A DNA stretch of 64,000 nt from JABDIY01 sp963803845 (GCA_963803845.1 CAWDNZ010000005.1:1240001-1304000); one strand, 5' to 3'; counted from the stretch's first letter, positions 16,675-25,768 are shown. Translations and numbers: made by a program. Notes: a model not told the origin generated them from the letters alone.

Positions 16675-18113
16675 TTGCCTTCGCCTTTTGTCACAGATTT
16701 CAGCGTGCGCAGGATGATCTTCATGTCGTTCCAGAGGCTCCAGCGCTCAACATAGGCATTGTCGAACTCGGCTCGCTTGGCGATCGACGTATCACCTCGC
16801 AGTCCTTCCACCTGGGCAAGACCTGTGAGACCAGCCGGGACGCGATGACGGTCGGCGTAGCCCGGAAAACTATCGGAGAATTGATCGGCGAAGGCCGGTC
16901 GTTCCGGGCGAGGTCCCACGATGCTCATGTCGCCGCGAAGGATGTTCAGGAGCTGGGGCAACTCATCGAGTGAACTCTTGCGCAGCAGGCGGCCAAACCA
17001 GTTGGGCTGACGCGCCACGTTGTTCCAATCGGCATCGGTCACATCGGCTGCGGCGTGGGGAAGACTGCGGAACTTCAGGATCCGAAACGGTGCGCTGTCC
17101 TTGCTCAGGCGCTCCTGGCTGAAGAAGATCGGGCGACCGTTGAATACCACGACGCCGAGAGCTAGGACTGCCAGCAGCGGCCCGAGGAACACCAGAGCCA
17201 TCGACGCAACCACGATGTCGAAGGCGCGTTTGGAGATCCACGCTCGGGAACGATTGGCGTCCCGGCGAAGGCGAAGGAGCGGAATGGAACCGATCCTGTC
17301 CATCTGTGACCCTTCATCGGAACTAAGCTCAAACAGGCGAGGCACACAAAGGATCTCGGTGTGCATGCGATCACATTCCCGAATAACCGAGACCAAGGAA
17401 GCCTCCCTCACGGACATGAAGGCCACGATCACCACGGTGGCCTTGGTTGACCAGATCGCATCTGCAACGTTGCCGGTTTTGATCACCTCGATCCCGGACT
17501 CGTTGCGGCCAGGAACTGACATCGGATGGGGGTCGAAGAAAGCCACTGGCGTGAGGCCATAACGTGGGTTTTGCACTAGCTCGGCTGCAAGCGCCGATCC
17601 GACTGCGCCGGCACCGACGACCAACGTGCGATGCCGGGCCACTCCCCGCCGGCGGGCCGAGTGGATAATTGCATAACAGGTCGCTCGGCCAAGAAACAGG
17701 AAGGCCGAGGCAATCGAGTAGGCGACGACGAACCCCGATCCGGCGTTCAACACCATTGCAAGAAGCTCGGTTAACGCACCGGCCACCAGGACGCGTCCAG
17801 CGATGTCTGGCAACTCGTCGAGCACCGATAGGTGAACGCGACTTCGATAGGAACCACCAGCGGACAGAACAGCAAGTGCGATGCCGATCCCTGCGAAGAG
17901 AATCGAAAGCGATGCCACGCTTGGATTTGGGCCGAAACCGAACAGCAGCGAAACGAGGACGCCCACCAGCATCGAGAGCGTGTCGGACAACATGATGGCC
18001 GGACCGGTACGGCCAAGCCGAAAACCCGGTCCCTGGGGGCGCTGCTCGGAGCGCGCCACAGTCTGCTGTTTGGTGTCCCGAATTAGGGGGGACACCTCGT
18101 TGGAAGTAGCCAT
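16671..18113 (-). CDS. Undecaprenyl-phosphate hexose-1-phosphate transferase (WbaP/CpsE type)
   Basis: 480 aa initiating enzyme that moves a hexose-1-phosphate from UDP-sugar to undecaprenyl phosphate. Four or five N-terminal helices (about 30-150), a Rossmann-like middle (RTLVVGAGAVGSALAAELVQ), then the bacterial sugar-transferase domain: KRAFDIVVASMALVFLGPLL membrane hairpin, FFSQERLSKDSAPFRILKFR and the signature RKSSLDELPQLLNILRGDMS plus VGPRPERPAF. The ATG at 18113 was chosen for the GAGG five to six bases ahead; a GTG 30 bp upstream is also open. First gene of the minus-strand cluster, so its product starts the repeat unit that the other enzymes extend. Confidence 0.92.
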   Translation of the reverse strand: MATSNEVSPLIRDTKQQTVARSEQRPQGPGFRLGRTGPAIMLSDTLSMLVGVLVSLLFGFGPNPSVASLSILFAGIGIALAVLSAGGSYRSRVHLSVLDELPDIAGRVLVAGALTELLAMVLNAGSGFVVAYSIASAFLFLGRATCYAIIHSARRRGVARHRTLVVGAGAVGSALAAELVQNPRYGLTPVAFFDPHPMSVPGRNESGIEVIKTGNVADAIWSTKATVVIVAFMSVREASLVSVIRECDRMHTEILCVPRLFELSSDEGSQMDRIGSIPLLRLRRDANRSRAWISKRAFDIVVASMALVFLGPLLAVLALGVVVFNGRPIFFSQERLSKDSAPFRILKFRSLPHAAADVTDADWNNVARQPNWFGRLLRKSSLDELPQLLNILRGDMSIVGPRPERPAFADQFSDSFPGYADRHRVPAGLTGLAQVEGLRGDTSIAKRAEFDNAYVERWSLWNDMKIILRTLKSVTKGEGK

Positions 18114-18213
18114 TTCGCCTCTAGATCTCGTTGTCGCCGACACGATCTTATACCTCTTTGCCTCGGCATGGGAAACGCCGAACGGACCTTATTACTGGGC
18201 GCAACTACTCGAT

Positions 18214-18255
18214 CCACCACAAAGTGACCGACAACACCACCACAAAGTGACCGAC
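18214..18255. repeat. Short direct repeat in intergenic region
   Basis: Two identical 19-bp copies beginning CCACCACAAAGTGACC (18214-18232 and 18237-18255), period 23 bp, upstream of the WbaP-type gene and outside any coding frame. Could be an operator pair or leftover ends of a mobile element; nothing decides between these. Confidence 0.6.
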
Positions 18256-18377
18256 GACACAGTCGTGGTTCGGTAGGTTCGGGCAGCACCGGTTCATTCT
18301 CGAATGCGAAGGGCCGACGATTGACCCATGCGCAGCAATGCCAGCGGGACTGGCTTGACCGATAGGCTCGGCCGACG

Positions 18378-18893
18378 ATGATCGGTCACCACCCCGCCTT
18401 TGATGCCGCGTATCGTGCCACGCTGGTGCTCCTCACGACCAACCATGAGACGAGGCTTGACCAACTCCTCGGCAGCGATGTTGACGTACTTCGGGCGATG
18501 CCGGGGCCCGAGATGCGTTTCATCGACAGTGATCGGAAACGGATCCATTCGTCGATCGAGTTGCACTCAGAGCTTCGTGCAGAAGTGAGCAGCGCCCTGA
18601 CCCTGTCAACGGCGGGGACCGCTTGTTGGCTGTGGCTGACCCGGCCGATTCCGGAATGGGAGCAGATGGTGGCCGAACTGACCCGAAGCTACGACGAAAC
18701 GACGCTCCGAACGCGCGAGCGCGACCGGTTGGCCGCAAGCCTTGAAGAACGAACCGAACAGTGGCGAACCGTCATGCGACAACTCTCGGTGGCCAGCGCA
18801 GAGTTGCAGCGCATTGGATCAACGGTCCTGGAAGAAACGCCCACACACCCGCTCACCACCAACGACTGGGATGCGATTCTGAGCGACGACTAG
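18378..18893 (+). CDS. Hypothetical protein with C-terminal coiled coil
   Basis: 171 aa, family not recognised. ATG start. Residues ~1-90 are mixed helix/strand; residues ~95-150 (TRERDRLAASLEERTEQWRT and on) look like an amphipathic coiled coil. No signal peptide. It lies alone between divergent or convergent genes: the WbaP-type gene points away upstream and the putative protease converges 29 bp downstream. The codon third positions are G/C-rich in this frame, which supports coding. Confidence 0.6.
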   Translation: MIGHHPAFDAAYRATLVLLTTNHETRLDQLLGSDVDVLRAMPGPEMRFIDSDRKRIHSSIELHSELRAEVSSALTLSTAGTACWLWLTRPIPEWEQMVAELTRSYDETTLRTRERDRLAASLEERTEQWRTVMRQLSVASAELQRIGSTVLEETPTHPLTTNDWDAILSDD

Positions 18894-18922
18894 CACCTCG
18901 CCGATGTAGGACAGATCGTCTT

Positions 18923-19948
18923 CTACTGCAGCTCTCGGGTAAGGACTGCAAACGGATCCTCTCCGCCGGCCAAGCGACCTCTCCAATTCACGTCAAATCG
19001 ATCCAGGAGCTCAAGAATGCGGGCGCCGGTCCGGTAAAGCCTACCGAACTGATGCCAATCGCGATCAGCTCGAAGAGCTTCCGGTGGCATGTTCAAACGG
19101 GCGGAACGCCCGTTGCAGCGACTGTACTGATTCTCCACATACCGGGCAGATCCCTCCACCTGTTCTGTGCCTCGTTCAAAGCTCTCGATCATCGGCCATC
19201 GCTCATACCGAGCGGTGCGCATTTCGACGTAACGGCGAACGAATTGGAGGGCGTCCCCCTCCAACTGCGACATCGCCGCCAACTCGATCAGCCGACCCTC
19301 GGCGGCTGCTGCGGCGTCGAGCTCAGCAGACTCCAGCGCCGGCGTAGCCGGGTCATACCCCAGCGGAACGGGCCAGTGGACATCGAAGAGTTGGTGGTGA
19401 TGGAACGCTTCGTGCACCACGAAGCGGGCGAACTCCCACGAATCAGGGCGGTATCCCGGCAGCCCGAAGTCGAAGACCAATGCCTCACCAACCGCCAGAT
19501 CGGGGGTGTAGCGGACGCCATCTTCACCGCTGGGCCAATGCACTGTCGCAACTGGATCGTTCACGAACCACTGAGCTTGTTGGCTGCTATCGGTGCGACC
19601 TTCAGCACCCGAAACACCTTGACGCCGCTCGAGCGAAGCAGATGTGAGCTCAAATACTCCGGCTCCGGGCGGTGCTGCCAGCCTCCTGGGATCCACCGGA
19701 CCCGATGTCACGCCAAAGCGTTCACCGGTGCCGGGGGTTGATGCAACAAAAAGCATCGGGACACGAGATGGGTCGAAGCCGAAGCCCCAGATTGCTTCAC
19801 CACAGGTCTCGAATGTTCGACGAATCTCGGCCAATTGGTGAAGGAGCAATTGAGTTGATTCTTGTTGAATTAGCTCACGAGATCCCCGAGATGGCGTGAC
19901 AGAGCGACCAAACTCTGCCTTATGGGATCTCAAATTCTCGCTCGCCAC
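18923..19948 (-). CDS. Putative zinc metalloprotease-like protein (HExxHHHQ)
   Basis: 341 aa. The diagnostic part is FVVHEAFHHHQLFD near residue 180: a HExxH zinc motif with extra His/Gln, preceded by a strand (WEFARF) as in gluzincins. A downstream ESAELDAAAAAEGRLIELAA helix provides Glu residues that could be the third ligand, and EGSARYVENQYS later supplies a second candidate. No signal peptide or membrane helix is visible, so it may be cytosolic. GTG start at 19948 is the first usable codon; residues 1-40 are less convincing. No known family was identified with certainty; peptidase activity is inferred only from the motif. Confidence 0.65.
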   Translation of the reverse strand: MASENLRSHKAEFGRSVTPSRGSRELIQQESTQLLLHQLAEIRRTFETCGEAIWGFGFDPSRVPMLFVASTPGTGERFGVTSGPVDPRRLAAPPGAGVFELTSASLERRQGVSGAEGRTDSSQQAQWFVNDPVATVHWPSGEDGVRYTPDLAVGEALVFDFGLPGYRPDSWEFARFVVHEAFHHHQLFDVHWPVPLGYDPATPALESAELDAAAAAEGRLIELAAMSQLEGDALQFVRRYVEMRTARYERWPMIESFERGTEQVEGSARYVENQYSRCNGRSARLNMPPEALRADRDWHQFGRLYRTGARILELLDRFDVNWRGRLAGGEDPFAVLTRELQ

Positions 19949-20058
19949 GATGGGTATCTTCGCTTATCGGTGCGGTCGATCAGGTGGATCACGGACCAAT
20001 CCAACGACATCGCTTCTAAGGCTTTCGTCAGCTATCGGATCGAAGAAGGGCGACAACC

Positions 20059-20724
20059 ATGATTTCAGCACTCATTATTGACGACGAACCCGACATCGCT
20101 CAGGCGGTCACGGAAACACTCAAACGAAACGATATTGGCTCCACCACGGTCCTGGACGGTCAGGAAGGGCTCGATCTTGCTCTAACGGGCAAGTACGATC
20201 TCATCGTTTTGGATTTGCTCCTCCCGTCTCGCAACGGATTCGATATTTGCCGAACTCTGAGGAGCGCCGGAGTCTCCACACCCATCATTTGCCTATCTGC
20301 CAAGGCCGGCGACTTCGACGAGATCGAAGCATTGGAGCTAGGCGCCGACGACTATCTGCGAAAGCCATTTTCGGTCGACGTCCTGGCGGCGCGCGTAAGT
20401 GCGTTGATGCGACGACCTCGGTCCACTGCGGACGCCACCATGTTCGCCGGCATCAAGTACGACTCCTCCAGCCGAGAAGTTCAACTCGACGACGAACAAC
20501 GGGTCCACCTCACGCCCCGCGAAGGTCAAGTGCTCGCTCTCTTGATCAAGGCTGGCGATCGCCCGCTGTCCAAGGGGGAACTCCTGAGCAAGATCTGGGG
20601 TGCGGAGTATTCGGGGAATCCGAATGTGGTTGAGGTCTACATCCGCTACCTCCGAAAGAAGCTAGGCCGCGACCGAGTAGACACCATCCCCCGCACGGGA
20701 TACCGGCTCCGGTCAGATCGATAG
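20059..20724 (+). CDS. OmpR/PhoB-family response regulator
   Basis: 221 aa. Receiver at residues 1-115 with acidic pair ALIIDDEPD, phosphoacceptor Asp in LIVLDLLLPSRNG, Ser/Thr in IICLSAKAG and Lys in DDYLRKPFSVD; linker; then a winged-helix DNA-binding domain (~125-220) ending in YIRYLRKKLGRDRVDTIPRT, the recognition-helix and wing signature. It is followed 8 bp later by the histidine kinase, so the two form one signalling pair. ATG start is preceded by a weak SD. Targets unknown. Confidence 0.95.
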   Translation: MISALIIDDEPDIAQAVTETLKRNDIGSTTVLDGQEGLDLALTGKYDLIVLDLLLPSRNGFDICRTLRSAGVSTPIICLSAKAGDFDEIEALELGADDYLRKPFSVDVLAARVSALMRRPRSTADATMFAGIKYDSSSREVQLDDEQRVHLTPREGQVLALLIKAGDRPLSKGELLSKIWGAEYSGNPNVVEVYIRYLRKKLGRDRVDTIPRTGYRLRSDR

Positions 20725-20732
20725 GCCTGCCG

Positions 20733-21554
20733 ATGCTCACCGCACTGATCATCCTGCTGGGAATCCAGATCTTCATGTCGCTCGTGCTGCTTTCCACCCA
20801 GCGCAACTACCGGCAACTCGCCCGGCATGTGCGAGAGCGGGAGTTGGACCAGCAATATCAAGCTCAACAACTACTCGCCGCATGCCACGAAATCCGCTCG
20901 CCTGTTACCGCCATTAAAGCTGCCCTGGATCTCACCAGGAGTCGGCTGAAACCGGCCGCTTCTGCGTATGAACATGGCATTGCCTCACCGGATCTTGAAA
21001 TGTTCGCTCGCAATATCGCCCGCATCGATTCATTGGTCGACGATGTATTGGACCTCACCCAGCCCTCGGGAGTCGTGAGCGCCCCGATCGGCGTAGACCT
21101 GTTCGAAATCGTTCACCTGGAGGCCAGCCGTCATCCCCACGCCCAGCTTCACAAGCGTCCGGACCAAGCCGGCTCCACTTTGGTGGCGACCACTGATCCA
21201 CGAAGGCTGAGATGGGCGGTTTCCAATCTTCTGACCAATGCCAGCGAACACTGCCGGAGTCACATCGACGTGCGGGTGTTCTCGTCCCGTATGAGCGACG
21301 ACCGCAAGGCGGTGGCCGTCCGAATCGCCGACGATGGCTCGGGCCTGGGGTCATCGGCTCCGCGCCGTGGGCCCCGGGTCTCAGGATTCGGGCTTCGAAT
21401 TGTCCAGAGCGTTATCGACGCTCACTCGGGGGAACTTGTCATCGAACCGATCGCAGAGCTGGGGGGCGCAGCGTTCACGCTCATCCTGCCAAGCGAGTCA
21501 GCGGACACCCCCGCAATGAAGACCGATTCAGCGACCTCGATAACCGCTTCGTGA
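20733..21554 (+). CDS. Sensor histidine kinase lacking a sensory ectodomain
   Basis: 273 aa. One N-terminal membrane helix (MLTALIILLGIQIFMSLVLL) is followed directly by a short linker and the H-box LAACHEIRSPVTAIKAALD with the phosphorylated His near residue 53. The ATPase domain shows the N box WAVSNLLTNASEHC, G1 IADDGSGLG and G2 SGFGLRIVQSVIDAHSGE. There is no periplasmic sensor and no HAMP domain, so the signal would be sensed in the membrane, inside the cell or through another protein. Partner of the regulator just upstream. Confidence 0.9.
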   Translation: MLTALIILLGIQIFMSLVLLSTQRNYRQLARHVRERELDQQYQAQQLLAACHEIRSPVTAIKAALDLTRSRLKPAASAYEHGIASPDLEMFARNIARIDSLVDDVLDLTQPSGVVSAPIGVDLFEIVHLEASRHPHAQLHKRPDQAGSTLVATTDPRRLRWAVSNLLTNASEHCRSHIDVRVFSSRMSDDRKAVAVRIADDGSGLGSSAPRRGPRVSGFGLRIVQSVIDAHSGELVIEPIAELGGAAFTLILPSESADTPAMKTDSATSITAS

Positions 21555-21580
21555 GGATTCATCCGTTAGCTTTCTAAGCA

Positions 21581-22462
21581 ATGAGTACAGAGACCCCTCA
21601 AGTTGTCCAAGACTTCCAGCACGTCGGTGTAGTAGGCGCAGGCCTCATGGGGTCGGGTGTAGCCGAGGTATGTGCACTCGCCGGCATTCTCACCACCGTG
21701 GTGGAAGCCAACTCCGACGCGGCCGAAGCCGGGATAGCCCGAATTCGTAAGAGTCTTGGTCGCGGCGTTAGCGCTGGGAAGCGCACCGAAGAGGAAGCGG
21801 CCGAAGCCCAATCGTTGATCTCGGTAGTAGCCGATGTCGACTCACTCGCCGACTGCGATTTGGTGGTGGAAGCGATCGTGGAGAACGAAAAAGCCAAAGT
21901 CACTCTCTTCAAACAACTGGATGCAGTCGTCACCTCCCCCACCGCCGTCCTCGCATCGAATACTTCGTCGATCCCGATCATGAAGTTGGCGATGGCCACA
22001 GGGCGACCCGAAAATGTGGTGGGAATCCACTTCTTCAACCCCGTTCCGGTCCTCCCACTTGTGGAGCTGGTGACCAGTTTGCACACCAGCAAGAACACCA
22101 AAGAGCGAGCCGAGCACTTTGCTGCGAAGCAGCTGGACAAGCGGGTGATCGTTGCCCAGGACCGCGCTGGCTTCATCGTGAACGCTCTTCTCATTCCCTA
22201 CCTACTGTCGGCAATTCGCATGTTTGAGTCCGGCTTCGCTTCGAAAGAAGACATCGACGATGGCATGGTGGCTGGCTGTGCCCATCCCATGGGACCGCTC
22301 AGGCTCACGGACCTGATTGGTCTCGACACAACGATGGCGGTAGCGGAGTCCCTTTATGCGGAGTTCAAAGAACAGCTCTACGCTCCCCCACCGCTCCTGG
22401 CCCGCATGGTGGAGGCTGGTCTCCTGGGTCGGAAGAACGGGCGCGGTTTCTACACGTACTGA
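21581..22462 (+). CDS. hbd: 3-hydroxybutyryl-CoA dehydrogenase
   Basis: 293 aa NAD-dependent enzyme oxidising 3-hydroxyacyl-CoA to 3-ketoacyl-CoA in fatty-acid or butyrate metabolism. N-terminal Rossmann loop VGVVGAGLMGSGVAEVCA; the catalytic region ASNTSSIPIMKLA then GIHFFNPVPVLPLVELV with the catalytic His; AQDRAGFIVNALLIPYLLSA and the C-terminal GLLGRKNGRGFYTY are family signatures. Single-domain length as in Hbd/PaaH. Stands 26 bp after the kinase gene with its own start; a shared transcript is possible but functionally unclear. Confidence 0.95.
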   Translation: MSTETPQVVQDFQHVGVVGAGLMGSGVAEVCALAGILTTVVEANSDAAEAGIARIRKSLGRGVSAGKRTEEEAAEAQSLISVVADVDSLADCDLVVEAIVENEKAKVTLFKQLDAVVTSPTAVLASNTSSIPIMKLAMATGRPENVVGIHFFNPVPVLPLVELVTSLHTSKNTKERAEHFAAKQLDKRVIVAQDRAGFIVNALLIPYLLSAIRMFESGFASKEDIDDGMVAGCAHPMGPLRLTDLIGLDTTMAVAESLYAEFKEQLYAPPPLLARMVEAGLLGRKNGRGFYTY

Positions 22463-22528
22463 GGGCGGCCATTGCCGAATTCTTCGAAAGGATTTGCGTG
22501 AGCGGCCGCCAGTGACCAGAGTGACCCG

Positions 22529-23524
22529 ATGAACCTGGATGTCATGGTTGGGCCGTCATCATGGGAGCAAACCGTCACCCTCGCCCGCAACATCGAAAAG
22601 GAAGGGTTCGCCGGCCTGCTCTTCACCGAAACGAGTTCGGTGCCCTGGATGCGTATCACGGCTGCGGCCATGGCGGCGCCGTCGCTCTTCTTCACCACCG
22701 GCATCGCCGTCGCCTTCCCCAGAAGTCCCATGGTGTCAGCGGCGATCGCCTACGAAATGGCCGCCAACACCGGCGGTCGATTTCGTTTGGGTTTGGGGAG
22801 TCAGGTGCGCGCCCACGTGAAGCGCCGATACAGCGCCGAATTCTCCCGCCCGGCGGGCCGAATGAAGGAATACGTGGAGGCCACCAAGGCGTGCTTCCGG
22901 GCGTTCAACGAGGAGGAGAAACTCCACTACGAGGGCGAGTTCTACAATCTTTCGCTGCTCCCGACGGACTGGGCCCCACCTAAGCATGGTTATCCGGTCA
23001 AGGTTGATATTTCGGCCGTAGGTCCGCTGATGGTCAAAACGGCAGCCGAGGTCGCCGACGGTCTCCACGTCCATCCATTTCATTCCAAGCGGTACTTGGA
23101 GAAGCGACTGATTCCCAAATCCGGCGACGTTGACCTGATCGTGCCGGTTTTCGCGGTTGCCGGAGACTCACCCGAGGAGCGGGCGCCAATGCTGGCACGC
23201 GCCAAACAACAAATCGCTTTCTACGGCACAACCCCCAACTACTCGTTTCAGTTCGATGATCTTGGCTTCGAAGGGACCACCACCCAGTTGCGCCGGCAGA
23301 TGAAGGCCGGAGACCTGCAAGGGATGGAGCAAACGATCACAGATGAAATGGTCGAGCACTACGCACTTGTGTGCCGCTGGGACGAGATGGCCGACCGGTT
23401 GATCGAGCGGTATGGCAAAACTGCCGAGCGGGTAGCGCTCTACCTGCTCGATGACGAACTACGCCAGAACCCTGCAGCGCTCAGTAAGTGGGGCGAAGTC
23501 GCCCGAGCCGTCCACGCCAGTTGA
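22529..23524 (+). CDS. LLM-class F420-dependent oxidoreductase
   Basis: 331 aa TIM-barrel flavin/F420 enzyme. Seen: the N-terminal barrel strand LDVMVGPSSWEQTVTLARNI, GFAGLLFTETSS, TAAAMAAPSLFFTTGIAVAF, and GGRFRLGLGSQVRAHVKRRY, the cofactor-contacting Gly-rich region of this superfamily. This matches the actinobacterial subgroup annotated as F420-dependent oxidoreductases rather than bacterial luciferases. Substrate unknown; F420 use is inferred from the family and the likely host. Its 3' end overlaps the converging winged-helix gene by 85 bp. Confidence 0.85.
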   Translation: MNLDVMVGPSSWEQTVTLARNIEKEGFAGLLFTETSSVPWMRITAAAMAAPSLFFTTGIAVAFPRSPMVSAAIAYEMAANTGGRFRLGLGSQVRAHVKRRYSAEFSRPAGRMKEYVEATKACFRAFNEEEKLHYEGEFYNLSLLPTDWAPPKHGYPVKVDISAVGPLMVKTAAEVADGLHVHPFHSKRYLEKRLIPKSGDVDLIVPVFAVAGDSPEERAPMLARAKQQIAFYGTTPNYSFQFDDLGFEGTTTQLRRQMKAGDLQGMEQTITDEMVEHYALVCRWDEMADRLIERYGKTAERVALYLLDDELRQNPAALSKWGEVARAVHAS

Positions 23525-24483
23525 AAATCTAGAACCAACCAGGGTCCACTGTTGTTGAGGTTCGCGGCGTCTCGTGGTGGGGTGAGGTCCATGAGTCTGT
23601 GGACCTTGAGTGGTGTTCGCTCAATTGGTGTTCGCTCTGCTTGGGGTTGGGGTTGTCGGGCCGGTGGCGGCCGTTTTCGTGTCCAACGGGAGTGGACTGT
23701 GTCTTGACGGGGGGTGTGCGTGGAGGAGGAGGGTTTCTCTTGAGTGCTGTTCCGCCCGGCAGCGACTTTTGTTCGGCCAGAGGACGGAACGGAGGCCGAC
23801 AGGGTGCGGGGGGCCAACCGGATCCTGATATGCGGGTAGGGGCCGCCAACGTTTTTCCAAAGTTTGGCAACCCGGTCCGCCGGGATCGGTGCATGAGACC
23901 TCCAGTGATGGAAGTACCGTTCTGCGATCTGGTGCAACTGTTTCTCGAGCCTTCGTTGCAGTACCCCCGTCCGGTTACAGACCCGCCACCAGGTTGTCTT
24001 CGGGATCGGCAGGCCCGCCCGGTAGCGGCCCCACCCTGTCCGAACAATCCTGCCCTTGCTGGTTTCGGTAGCGAGCGCGTCGGACACGGTTTTCGACACT
24101 CGACCCCGCACCGTGAACCCTGCGGCGTGGAGCTGCTCCACCAGCCCGGCAACGGTATGAATTTCATGCGAACGGGTGTGAAGGCGACGAAGCAGCCAGT
24201 ACCGCAGGTCCACACCCCCGATCCGGCGGGGATCTTCCCACACCCGCAACCCGAACGCAGCCGCCGGGATAGACACCCGTAGGTTGGTCACCCCTGCCAG
24301 GCTCATCGGCGCCGACGCCCCGCCCGCACCAGCCGGTCCCGGCCGGAGGGTCATTAACTGATCCACTTGCTCCCAGTCCCCCGGGCGCTGTTGCGCCCCG
24401 GACTGCGTCCGGGTGGTCTGACGTGGTGTTTCGGGGTATGCGGTGGCACCGCTACCAGTCGGTAGCGTGCCCCAGCTATTCAT
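23440..24483 (-). CDS. Winged-helix-like protein coupled to the HNH nuclease
   Basis: 347 aa from an ATG that overlaps the HNH stop by eight bases (ATGAATAG). Residues ~100-220 are ordered: a Trp/Arg-rich stretch (DLRYWLLRRLHTRSHEIHTV) and then a helix-turn-helix with wing, AGLVEQLHAAGFTVRGR, KTVSDALATETSKGRI and VRTGWGRYRAGLP. The C-terminal third is low-complexity, Pro/Thr/Arg-rich and probably disordered; the last 28 codons overlap the oxidoreductase gene on the other strand, so the end may be earlier in function than in frame. I do not recognise a named family. The overlap with the nuclease implies joint translation; a DNA-binding or regulatory role is inference. Confidence 0.65.
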   Translation of the reverse strand: MNSWGTLPTGSGATAYPETPRQTTRTQSGAQQRPGDWEQVDQLMTLRPGPAGAGGASAPMSLAGVTNLRVSIPAAAFGLRVWEDPRRIGGVDLRYWLLRRLHTRSHEIHTVAGLVEQLHAAGFTVRGRVSKTVSDALATETSKGRIVRTGWGRYRAGLPIPKTTWWRVCNRTGVLQRRLEKQLHQIAERYFHHWRSHAPIPADRVAKLWKNVGGPYPHIRIRLAPRTLSASVPSSGRTKVAAGRNSTQEKPSSSTHTPRQDTVHSRWTRKRPPPARQPQPQAERTPIERTPLKVHRLMDLTPPRDAANLNNSGPWLVLDFQLAWTARATSPHLLSAAGFWRSSSSSR

Positions 24484-25768
24484 TTGTGGACCTACTTCGC
24501 TCAGGGTCGTCTGGTGGGTCCCCACCCCAATCCGAGTTGACGGAGCGAGTCTCTGGCCGCTCACGGACCTGGGCGCGTTTGACAGCCGGACCGGCCGATG
24601 GCACCGGGCGCACCGCCCAGATCGTGTGATCAGGGCGGCGAACCGTGACCGACCGCTCGGGATCCATGCTGATGGTCCAGCCGCCTGAGTGCATCTGATC
24701 GTGGTGAATCCGGCACAACGGGATCAGGTTGACCAGATCCGTGAACCCACCGTTTTCCCACTCGATGATGTGATGGATCTCGCAGTCATCGAACGCCGTT
24801 TCACAGCACGCACACGTCTCATACATCACCCGCAGCGCGGCCCGCTGGGCATCGGTAGCGGTCCGATAGGACCGCCCCACAGCCAGCACCCTGCCGGATG
24901 GGCCCATCACATTGTGAGTCACCCACGCATCACACAACAGGCGACGCAACTCCGATAACGGCACATCTGCGCCCCGGCCCGTCCGCTTGACGGTCCCATC
25001 CCAGACCCCAGAGGCAACCGTTTGCAGATCAGCGATCAGGTTGATCGACGCCCGACCTCGGGCCCCATTGCCCGAACCAATCAACTCAACAAGCGCCTCG
25101 GCGTCCACCCACTCGCCATGGTGTACACCCGAACCAGCTTGCGGTTCGCGGCCGGCGTTCTGGGCTTGGGCCACGATCGATCTGGCTTCTGCAGCCAACA
25201 CGTTTTTGACGTGCTCACCGGACAATGTGTCCAGATCGAACCGGCCCCGCCAACGGCCCTCTTTCGTTTGCCACAGCGACGCCCTATTTAGTTGCTTGTT
25301 CGCTGCGGTGTCGGTCTCACCATCGTCACTGATCCGGCTGACCAGATCTCCAAGCCACGCCCGGAACGCTTGAGGCCGCATCCTGGATGCTTTGCGGGCC
25401 ACACCCGCATCATGAGCATCGAACACCTCCTGCCAGCCTTTGTCATGCCGCAACTTGTGGCGGGCAATCGCCACCGCATCCACGTTCTCGGTCCCAATCG
25501 TTCCCGCAACACAACCCGCTCCAACGTGGGGCATCGCTCCCAACAACCCTGCCCTCCGCTCCACACTCCTGGCCGCACCATCGGACAACCGTCCCGCCGT
25601 GGAGAACACATCGGCCGCCGACAAACCACCCAGATCACCCAAACGGGCACCCAACGATGCGGACACCCCACCCATTAGGCGGATCACCTTCTCATTCGCA
25701 CGAACAGCATCTATCACACCGTCCTCGTCCAAACCCCCAACGTCCAGCACCGCCAGACAGATCCGCAT
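24476..25768 (-). CDS. HNH endonuclease with DUF222 (13E12-type repeat family)
   Basis: 430 aa. The N-terminal ~290 residues are Ala/Gly/Arg-rich and helical, as in DUF222 proteins; the C-terminal HNH module is CACCETAFDDCEIHHIIEWE then GGFTDLVNLIPLCRIHHDQM, with zinc cysteines, the catalytic HH and the terminal His. These proteins are abundant in actinobacteria and include the 13E12 repeats of mycobacteria, which may be mobile. The ATG at 25768 has GGTGGAGC just upstream. The neighbour downstream is coupled to it. Actual DNA target or self-mobility is unknown; no flanking inverted repeats were seen. Confidence 0.88.
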   Translation of the reverse strand: MRICLAVLDVGGLDEDGVIDAVRANEKVIRLMGGVSASLGARLGDLGGLSAADVFSTAGRLSDGAARSVERRAGLLGAMPHVGAGCVAGTIGTENVDAVAIARHKLRHDKGWQEVFDAHDAGVARKASRMRPQAFRAWLGDLVSRISDDGETDTAANKQLNRASLWQTKEGRWRGRFDLDTLSGEHVKNVLAAEARSIVAQAQNAGREPQAGSGVHHGEWVDAEALVELIGSGNGARGRASINLIADLQTVASGVWDGTVKRTGRGADVPLSELRRLLCDAWVTHNVMGPSGRVLAVGRSYRTATDAQRAALRVMYETCACCETAFDDCEIHHIIEWENGGFTDLVNLIPLCRIHHDQMHSGGWTISMDPERSVTVRRPDHTIWAVRPVPSAGPAVKRAQVRERPETRSVNSDWGGDPPDDPERSRSTNE

